Below are positions 14,500 through 19,474 of a stretch of 19,474 nucleotides of DNA, piece after piece (within the stretch, counting starts at the first letter, position 1; the number at the start of each line of letters is the position of its first letter). The translations under genes and the position numbers were made by a program. This stretch comes from JAVXTH01 sp036642795 (lineage in GTDB: Bacteria; Bacillota_I; Bacilli_A; Erysipelotrichales; Erysipelotrichaceae), in assembly GCA_036642795.1 (NCBI GenBank), contig JAVXTH010000027.1, forward strand, positions 1 through 19,474, written 5' to 3'. A model generated the notes under the pieces. That model saw nothing but the letters and a program-made list of their open reading frames with translations, did not search any database and was not told the origin of the DNA.

Positions 14500-15177
14500 T
14501 TATATTTCACCTAATGAATCAATAAATTCCTGAATTTTTATTTCTTCCAATCCTTGTTTCTTTAACCAACCACGAATATCATCAAGGTTCTTTGCATCTA
14601 ATTTACTATTTGGTGTAACAATCTTTTGAACCGAACGTAATTCTTCCATGGTATGCGAAGCAAAAAACAGGATACCATCGGTTGTTTTAGCTACATTGTT
14701 TAAATAACTACTTTCAATAATCATATTTCCGTTAGCAAATAACGGTGTTTGAAAAATAATTGTGATAATAAAAACGATAATAAAAGATTGTACAAAACCA
14801 AACAAAATCCCTAATAATTTATTTAACTGGGCAATGATTGGTAAAGAACCAATTCCTTTAAAAAGTGGATGAAGCAATAAAACAACAATTAATAAAACCA
14901 TAAAGATAATCGCAAACAATAAAAAACGATTCATCATATTATAAAAGAAAGGCTCAACAACGGTATTCTCCATCGGTGTTAAATTCGCTGGGTAAAGATG
15001 AATTGCTTTCGCCAGCATGGGAGATAGAAACCAGGCAATTAAGCCGATTACAATCATACTTAAACAATCAAGAGCTTTTAATAACAAACCACTTTTATAT
15101 CCGCTATAAGCTAAAAAAGCAGTGACTACTATTATAAATATATTTAAATATGGAATAAATGTAATTGGAAATATCAT
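14500..15177 (-). CDS. CvpA-family membrane protein (YshB-like)
   Basis: A 225-residue polytopic membrane protein with about four membrane segments (near residues 10-27, 34-55, 85-105 and 125-145), followed by a soluble C-terminal tail of about 70 residues. It fits the CvpA/colicin V production family and holds the yshB position in the B. subtilis order rnhC-zapA-yshB-polX-mutS2. The molecular role of the family is not settled; in some bacteria it affects envelope stress resistance. I chose the ATG at 15177 because GAGGTGA lies just upstream; an in-frame ATG five codons earlier includes the RBS. It is the first gene of an operon with mutS2 and uvrC. zapA and polX, which flank yshB in Bacillus, are missing. 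Confidence 0.85.
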   Translation of the reverse strand: MIFPITFIPYLNIFIIVVTAFLAYSGYKSGLLLKALDCLSMIVIGLIAWFLSPMLAKAIHLYPANLTPMENTVVEPFFYNMMNRFLLFAIIFMVLLIVVLLLHPLFKGIGSLPIIAQLNKLLGILFGFVQSFIIVFIITIIFQTPLFANGNMIIESSYLNNVAKTTDGILFFASHTMEELRSVQKIVTPNSKLDAKNLDDIRGWLKKQGLEEIKIQEFIDSLGEI

Positions 15178-15208
15178 AAAGTCACCTCGCATGTATTCTT
15201 CTTTTCAT

Positions 15209-15217
15209 ATTTTAACA
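15209..15217 (-). promoter_or_regulatory. Possible extended -10 promoter of cvpA-mutS2-uvrC
   Basis: On the minus strand TG-T-TAAAAT lies 31 bases upstream of the cvpA start. No good -35 box is visible. Confidence 0.4.
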
Positions 15218-15244
15218 TATTTTTGCCAATATGTTCGATAAGTT

Positions 15245-15273
15245 TTTACGCATTCCAAAATATATGCTACTAT
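15245..15273 (+). promoter_or_regulatory. SigA promoter of rnhC
   Basis: TTTACG (15245-15250), 17 bases, then TACTAT (15268-15273) with an extended -10 TG (TGC-TACTAT), 23 bases before the start codon at 15297. Confidence 0.6.
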
Positions 15274-15296
15274 TAGATAAGAAAGTGAGGTCTTTT

Positions 15297-16163
15297 ATGG
15301 ATACCATAAGTGTAAAAATGAATCAGAAAGATATCGATGCCTTGTTTTCTCGTTATCCAAATAAAAAAATAATGAAAACCCCTCCCTATGCTTTGTACCA
15401 ATTTAAACTAAGCGATTGTTGTATCACGGCCTATGCTTCTGGGAAAGTTGTTTTCCAAGGAGAAAGTGCAGCCTTACATAGTGGAACAAATCCCGTTGAA
15501 ACTAAAAAAGTGCTTAGTAAAGTAAACTATCCCCATATTGGTAGCGATGAGGTAGGTACTGGTGATTACTATGGACCGGTTTGTGTCTGTGCGACTTATG
15601 TTGAAGAAAAAGATTTAGACTTGTTAAAAGAGCTTAAAATCCAAGACTCAAAGCAGATAAACGATGCGAATATTTTAAAAATAGCACCTATTTTAATGGA
15701 ACATTTAACTTATTCTTTATTAGTATTACCAAATAAAAAATATAATGAAATTCATTTAAATAATAATATGAATCAGATCAAAGCAAAACTTCATAATCAA
15801 GCTTATCTTCATTTAATAAAAAAATTAGGGCAGCAACCAAAAACAATTTATTTGGATCAGTTTACACCCGAACCCTTATATTTTCGTTATTTAAACGGTG
15901 AAAAAGAAATCGTTCGTAACATTCATTTTGAAACGAAAGCTGAGAACAAATACGTTGGTGTCGCCTGTGGCTCAATTATCGCTCGCTATGCGTTTTTAAA
16001 GGCAATGGATGATATGGAAGCTTCCTATAAGTTTTCTTTCCCTAAAGGGGCTGGAAAAGCGGTAGATCAATCCATTCGTGATTTTGTTGATCAATTTTCA
16101 AAGGAAGAATTATACTTTGTCGCAAAGCAACATTTTGTAAATACGAAAAAAGCATTTGAATAA
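15297..16163 (+). CDS. rnhC: Ribonuclease HIII
   Basis: A 288-residue RNase H of the type 2 fold that cleaves the RNA strand of RNA-DNA hybrids. The N-terminal TBP-like substrate-binding domain (about 1-75) is typical of RNase HIII. The catalytic domain begins with I-G-S-D-E-V-G-T-G-D-Y-Y-G-P (81-94), holding the Asp-Glu pair. It continues with Y-L-D-Q-F (185-189, third acidic residue) and the conserved G-V-A-C-G-S-I-I-A-R (221-230). I chose the ATG at 15297 because GTGAGGT lies five bases upstream; a 22-codon longer frame would start upstream of the promoter's -10. It is divergent from cvpA-mutS2, as rnhC is from zapA-yshB in B. subtilis. It shares a bidirectional terminator with comEB. Confidence 0.95.
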   Translation: MDTISVKMNQKDIDALFSRYPNKKIMKTPPYALYQFKLSDCCITAYASGKVVFQGESAALHSGTNPVETKKVLSKVNYPHIGSDEVGTGDYYGPVCVCATYVEEKDLDLLKELKIQDSKQINDANILKIAPILMEHLTYSLLVLPNKKYNEIHLNNNMNQIKAKLHNQAYLHLIKKLGQQPKTIYLDQFTPEPLYFRYLNGEKEIVRNIHFETKAENKYVGVACGSIIARYAFLKAMDDMEASYKFSFPKGAGKAVDQSIRDFVDQFSKEELYFVAKQHFVNTKKAFE

Positions 16164-16164
16164 G

Positions 16165-16206
16165 AAAACCAGCTTGAGGCCAATGATGGCTCCTTGCTGG
16201 TTTTTA
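16165..16206. terminator. Bidirectional terminator between rnhC and comEB
   Basis: The outer stem AAAACCAGC (16165-16173) with GCTGGTTTT (16196-16204) encloses a second hairpin around GGCCA/TGGCT. T tracts lie on both strands. The two convergent genes are only 44 bases apart and both end here. Confidence 0.85.
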
Positions 16207-16207
16207 T

Positions 16208-16693
16208 TTATTCTTGATTTAGTTTTTTTAATTCAAGTTTCATCGCATAAGGCAATTGAACTAATTCCATGCCTACTGCTTTTAACATTCTTTTACTGGC
16301 CATTGTATTATCGCTTGTTGCATATTTATCCGATTCATACACAATCCGTTTGATACCACTTTGAATGATTGCTTTTGCACATTCATTGCATGGAAAGAGC
16401 GATACATAAAGGGAACAACCATGTAGATCTTTGGAACTATTTAAAATCGCATTTAATTCCGCATGAACAACAAAAGGATATTTCGTTGCTTCATAATCGC
16501 CTTCACGATCCCATGGGAATTCATCATCGCTACAACCATTCGGAAAACCATTATAACCAATTCCAACCACTTTCTTTTGTGGTGAAACAATCACGGCTCC
16601 TACCTGTGTACTTGGATCTTTTGAGCGCAGCGCCGATAAATGAGCTAAGCCCATAAAATACTCATCCCAAGTTAATACATCTTCTCGTTTCAT
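16208..16693 (-). CDS. comEB: Deoxycytidylate deaminase, ComEB type
   Basis: A 161-residue zinc enzyme of the cytidine deaminase superfamily that converts dCMP to dUMP for thymidylate synthesis. The zinc site is complete: H-A-E (77-79, His ligand and catalytic Glu) and P-C-N-E-C (101-105, two Cys). The family-typical K-D-P-S-T-Q-V-G-A and G-Y-N-G-F-P lie upstream. The gene is called comEB after its place in the B. subtilis comE operon, but the enzyme is not required for DNA uptake there, and comEA and comEC are not beside it here. Its ATG overlaps the stop of the rhomboid gene (ATGA), with GAGGAG upstream, so it is translationally coupled as the last gene of lspA-rluD-rhomboid-comEB. Confidence 0.94.
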   Translation of the reverse strand: MKREDVLTWDEYFMGLAHLSALRSKDPSTQVGAVIVSPQKKVVGIGYNGFPNGCSDDEFPWDREGDYEATKYPFVVHAELNAILNSSKDLHGCSLYVSLFPCNECAKAIIQSGIKRIVYESDKYATSDNTMASKRMLKAVGMELVQLPYAMKLELKKLNQE

Positions 16694-17937
16694 TTCGCCA
16701 TCTCCTCTTGATATATAATTTTATATTTATTATTTAAATACGTTGCATAATCATTTAAGCCTAATTTACGACAAGAGCTTATAATTTCACGATCAACGCT
16801 TTTCACAATTGGTTCAATTGATAAAGAAGTTGTTGTCATATAAGCTAAGACACCCATTAAGGCACACGATGCTAGGAAAACATTGTTACGGAATGATTCG
16901 AATTTTTTCTCTTTTATTAACAATACACTCATCAAAGCACCACCGATAAAGCCACCGACATGAGCAACCCATGAACTACCTGGACCAATCGTAATAATAC
17001 ATGCCATTAAGACTAACTTTAATAAATTAGCTTTAATCAAAGGATGAGATAAACCACCATGGGTCCATAAAGATACCATATAAGCACCTAATGTACCAAA
17101 GATAACTCCTCCAATTCCAACAAAGATATCATTTCCTCCTGCAATTAAGATAAAGAAAGAACTTAATACAACCGAAGATAAGATGATTAACATATAATTT
17201 GTTTTAGAATATAAACGTTCACATACCGTTGAAATTTGATATAAAACATAGACGTTTAATAATAATTGGAAAAAATCCACATGAACAAACGGAGCTGTGA
17301 AAAAGCGCCAGAATTCATTAGCAGCTAAAACATTCATTTTATAATAAGCACCCGATATCACCGTAGCGCCAATCAAACTCTCACTTTGATATGTTAAAAT
17401 CGTTGTTATAATGGTCATCACAATACAAAGCAACATCATCACAAGCGTTATTTTTGGGATTTGCTTTAAGTTAGGTAATTTGAATTTTTTTCGCTTCATC
17501 GCAAATTCTTCTAAAGATTTCGTTAATAAAGCCATTTCTTCTTGATTATTATCGACATCATGAAGTTGCTTCTCAATGTTAGGGAAATCTTTTAAGATTT
17601 CTTGATTTGATAAATATGCTGGTGCAATTGAAATTACTTTCATCATCTCATTATCAATTGCTTGCGCTTCATGATCCATGGTAAACATTAACAATTGACC
17701 TTCACGTTGGGTTAAATCAAGTAAAATTCGATGAATACTACGAATATAATCCAATTCATTTAAGATTCCACTAGATGGTTTTGTACTTAAACGAATCACT
17801 GGATATTTTTTACTATTTTGATTGATTAACCAAATATCATCTTTTTGTTGTTTCACACTTACAATTTGATAACTATAATTCTTCACAAAGTAATTAACTA
17901 ATTGAAATACAAAGACATCTTCCTTACGATATTCCAT
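16690..17937 (-). CDS. Rhomboid-family membrane protein lacking the catalytic serine
   Basis: A 415-residue protein. Residues 1-160 form a soluble mixed alpha/beta N-terminal domain, as in large Firmicute rhomboids such as B. subtilis YqgP. Residues 163-370 contain about seven membrane segments, and a short soluble tail follows. Rhomboid features are present: F-W-R-F-F-T-A-P-F-V-H (209-219, the W-R loop), Asn228 in segment 2, the G-x-x-G segment 4 (V-G-I-G-G-V-I-F-G at 273-281) and W-V-A-H-V-G-G with His326 in segment 6. However, the catalytic G-x-S-G motif reads G-I-G-G, placing Gly276 where the nucleophile Ser should be, and the His before Asn228 is Gln224. It should therefore be proteolytically inactive, comparable to eukaryotic iRhoms. 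The start at 17937 has GAGGTG upstream. It lies four bases after rluD and overlaps comEB. Confidence 0.88.
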   Translation of the reverse strand: MEYRKEDVFVFQLVNYFVKNYSYQIVSVKQQKDDIWLINQNSKKYPVIRLSTKPSSGILNELDYIRSIHRILLDLTQREGQLLMFTMDHEAQAIDNEMMKVISIAPAYLSNQEILKDFPNIEKQLHDVDNNQEEMALLTKSLEEFAMKRKKFKLPNLKQIPKITLVMMLLCIVMTIITTILTYQSESLIGATVISGAYYKMNVLAANEFWRFFTAPFVHVDFFQLLLNVYVLYQISTVCERLYSKTNYMLIILSSVVLSSFFILIAGGNDIFVGIGGVIFGTLGAYMVSLWTHGGLSHPLIKANLLKLVLMACIITIGPGSSWVAHVGGFIGGALMSVLLIKEKKFESFRNNVFLASCALMGVLAYMTTTSLSIEPIVKSVDREIISSCRKLGLNDYATYLNNKYKIIYQEEMAK

Positions 17938-17941
17938 ACAA

Positions 17942-18862
17942 TCACCTCTTATTTCTTCTTAATTCCACTAAAATATCTTCAAATTCCTGTGGAATAGGTG
18001 CATGAAAGCTCATCGTTTCTTTGGTGCGAGGATGAACGAGTGTTAATTCATAAGCATGCAACAATTGTCCTTCACAGTCCATTGTTTTACGATAGCTATA
18101 TTTAGGATCACCAACAATCGGATGTTTAATATATTGCATATGAACACGAATTTGATGCGTTCTTCCTGTTTCTAAACGACATTCAACTAAAGTGTATTCA
18201 TCAAAGCGTTCTCTCACTTTAAAATGGGTAATTGCTGGTTTGCTATTCTTTGACGTAATGCACATTCTTTGGCGATCTTTTTCATCACGACCAATCGGTG
18301 CATCAATTGTTCCATAATCATGTTCCATCACTCCATGAACCAAAGCAACATAATTACGGTGCATGGTTTTATCTACTAATTGAGCCGCAAGAGCTTGATG
18401 AGCAATATCATTTTTAGCTACGACTAACAAGCCACTTGTGTCTTTGTCAATGCGATGAACAATTCCTGGACGTAATACTCCATTGATGCCACTTAAGTCC
18501 TTACAATGGAATAACAAAGCATTCACTAAGGTATGATTGGGTGTTCCGATACTTGGATGAACAACGATTCCTTTTGCTTTGTTGATAACGATAATATCGT
18601 GGTCTTCATAACAAACATCCAAATCCATATCTTCAGGTTCTGCCCCTAATTCTTCATCTTCTGGAATCCTTAAAAATAATCTTTCATTTAGTTTTACTTT
18701 ATAATTACTTTTTCTTATTTTCTCATCAATTAAAACATCCCCATTTTCAATCAACTGTTGAATTCGGTTCCTTGATAATTCACTTGCTCTTTGCGTTAAA
18801 AGTTTATCCAAACGAAGCCCTACTTCTTCTTCGCTAATAATCCAATTTTCTTCTTTAATCAC
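17942..18862 (-). CDS. rluD: RluD/YlyB-family ribosomal pseudouridine synthase
   Basis: A 306-residue RluA-family pseudouridine synthase. An N-terminal S4 RNA-binding domain (about 15-65, L-R-L-D-K-L-L and R-N-R-I-Q-Q-L-I) is followed by the catalytic domain with H-R-I-D-K-D-T-S-G (136-144, catalytic Asp139), G-R-T-H-Q-I-R-V-H and H-P-I-V-G-D. It probably modifies 23S rRNA in the way RluD does, although substrate specificity within this family cannot be read from the sequence. The start is a GTG at 18862 overlapping the lspA stop (GTGA) with AGGAGTG upstream. The lspA-rluD pair is conserved across many Firmicutes (lspA-ylyB in B. subtilis). Confidence 0.93.
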   Translation of the reverse strand: MIKEENWIISEEEVGLRLDKLLTQRASELSRNRIQQLIENGDVLIDEKIRKSNYKVKLNERLFLRIPEDEELGAEPEDMDLDVCYEDHDIIVINKAKGIVVHPSIGTPNHTLVNALLFHCKDLSGINGVLRPGIVHRIDKDTSGLLVVAKNDIAHQALAAQLVDKTMHRNYVALVHGVMEHDYGTIDAPIGRDEKDRQRMCITSKNSKPAITHFKVRERFDEYTLVECRLETGRTHQIRVHMQYIKHPIVGDPKYSYRKTMDCEGQLLHAYELTLVHPRTKETMSFHAPIPQEFEDILVELRRNKR

Positions 18863-19332
18863 TTCATCACTCCTATTTCCTGTAAGTATTCCCTTACAAC
18901 ATCAATTATAATCAATAAGACACCGATGCATAGTGCCATATCCGCAATATTAAAGATTGGGAAATCATAACCAAATATGTAAAAGTCTAAGAAATCTCGA
19001 ACATATTGAAATAATAAACGATCAATAAAATTACCTAGTGTACCTGCTGCCATACAAACTATGCCAACTTTAAATAATTTATCCTCTGCTTTCGCATTAC
19101 GATAAAATAGAAACATTGCGATTAAGGCGCCGATCGCAACTATATAGAAAAATAACATTTTACCTTCCAACATACTCCATGCTGCACCACTGTTGTGTGC
19201 ATATGTTATATGAAAAAAATTTGGTATCATTACTAAACTTTCGTTTAGTTTCACAATATGATCAACAAATATTTTACTTATTTGATCCAATACGAGGATT
19301 CCCACCAATAAGCCAATATGCTTTTTCTTCAT
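18859..19332 (-). CDS. lspA: Lipoprotein signal peptidase (signal peptidase II)
   Basis: A 157-residue membrane aspartyl protease that removes the signal peptide from diacylated prolipoproteins at the lipobox Cys. Four membrane segments lie near residues 6-24, 58-77, 87-104 and 125-146. Conserved motifs are H-N-S-G-A-A-W-S (46-53), G-N-F-I-D-R (100-105, catalytic Asp104) and F-N-I-A-D (127-131, catalytic Asp131). The start at 19332 follows GGAAGAGGTGG. It is the first gene of a four-gene coupled operon with an extended -10 promoter upstream. Confidence 0.97.
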   Translation of the reverse strand: MKKKHIGLLVGILVLDQISKIFVDHIVKLNESLVMIPNFFHITYAHNSGAAWSMLEGKMLFFYIVAIGALIAMFLFYRNAKAEDKLFKVGIVCMAAGTLGNFIDRLLFQYVRDFLDFYIFGYDFPIFNIADMALCIGVLLIIIDVVREYLQEIGVMK

Positions 19333-19367
19333 AAAACCACCTCTTCCTTAAAATTCAGGATAGCATT

Positions 19368-19376
19368 ATTATAACA
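19368..19376 (-). promoter_or_regulatory. Extended -10 promoter of the lspA operon
   Basis: On the minus strand TG-T-TATAAT lies 35 bases upstream of the lspA start. No matching -35 box is seen at 17 bases. Confidence 0.6.
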
Positions 19377-19434
19377 CAGTCAATCTTAATTACCCATAAT
19401 ATCCTACGTATAAATTACAAAAAAATAGTAATAA

Positions 19435-19457
19435 TATAAAAAAACGCCGAAGCGTTT
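19435..19457 (-). terminator. Terminator of a gene upstream of the window
   Basis: On the minus strand AAACGC-TTCG-GCGTTT (19442-19457), a 6-bp stem with the stable TTCG tetraloop, is followed by seven T and A+T-rich sequence. A minus-strand frame entering from 19473 ends with TAA at 19458-19456. This could be the tail of the preceding gene, but too little is visible to call it. Confidence 0.7.
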
Positions 19458-19474
19458 AATTACCATTAATGAAT

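Noticed and set aside
15231..15296. Longer rnhC start 22 codons upstream
   Set aside because: The extension covers the promoter -35 and -10 boxes and has no RBS; the ATG at 15297 has GTGAGGT at good spacing.
16156..16353. Plus-strand 65-codon frame with hydrophobic stretches overlapping the rnhC end and comEB
   Set aside because: It reads through the bidirectional terminator and is antisense to a clear dCMP deaminase; its hydrophobicity comes from A+T-rich antisense codons.
1..19474. CRISPR array, riboswitch or T-box, prophage or plasmid modules
   Set aside because: I saw no regularly spaced repeats, no leader with recognisable riboswitch or T-box elements, and no phage, integrase or replication genes apart from the dead transposase fragment.

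Overview
The window comes from a low-GC, spore-forming Firmicute, most likely in or near the Erysipelotrichia. Three things suggest this: strongly A+T-rich DNA with Gram-positive ribosome binding sites; clear homologues of sporulation genes (GerE, a GerM-type protein, a short SpoVID-like LysM protein); and a protein resembling DUF3196, a family I associate with Erysipelotrichia and Mollicutes. The lineage call is inference.

Layout, left to right. Bases 1-536 hold the first codons of a gene leaving the window on the minus strand and a wrecked insertion-sequence transposase. Next, all on the minus strand and transcribed right to left, come a SpoVID-like gene, engB, lon, tig and a DUF3196-like gene, with terminators after engB and tig. 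A plus-strand YfcE/YsnB-type phosphoesterase and a lone tRNA-Arg(UCU) follow. Then come minus-strand gerM-like, murI, a VanY-like gene, gerE, uvrC, mutS2 and cvpA. The cvpA end faces a divergent plus-strand rnhC. The right end is a tightly coupled minus-strand operon: lspA, rluD, a rhomboid-family gene and a dCMP deaminase (comEB). It shares a bidirectional terminator with rnhC.

From rnhC to the SpoVID-like gene the order is a shortened version of the Bacillus subtilis region rnhC/zapA/cvpA/polX/mutS2 ... uvrC ... gerE ... racE/gerM/.../ysnB ... tig/clpX/lonB/lonA/ysxC/hem.../spoVID, as I recall it. zapA, polX, the sdh genes, rph/rdgB, clpX, lonB and the hem genes are absent. The region mixes housekeeping functions (ribosome-associated folding, proteolysis, ribosome assembly, DNA repair, RNA/DNA hybrid removal, D-glutamate supply) with mother-cell sporulation genes. 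Candidate sporulation promoters are visible: a good SigK-like match before gerE and weaker SigE-like matches before the gerM-like and spoVID-like genes.

The most interesting observations are two apparent pseudoenzymes. A VanY/M15-type carboxypeptidase fold between gerE and murI has lost the zinc ligands and the catalytic acid. A rhomboid in the lspA operon has Gly where the catalytic Ser should be and Gln in place of one conserved His. Also notable are a GerM-type protein with a membrane anchor but no lipobox, a MutS2 whose Smr domain lacks the LDLR motif, a 218-residue minimal SpoVID-like protein, and a strong terminator directly before lon that leaves no room for a promoter.
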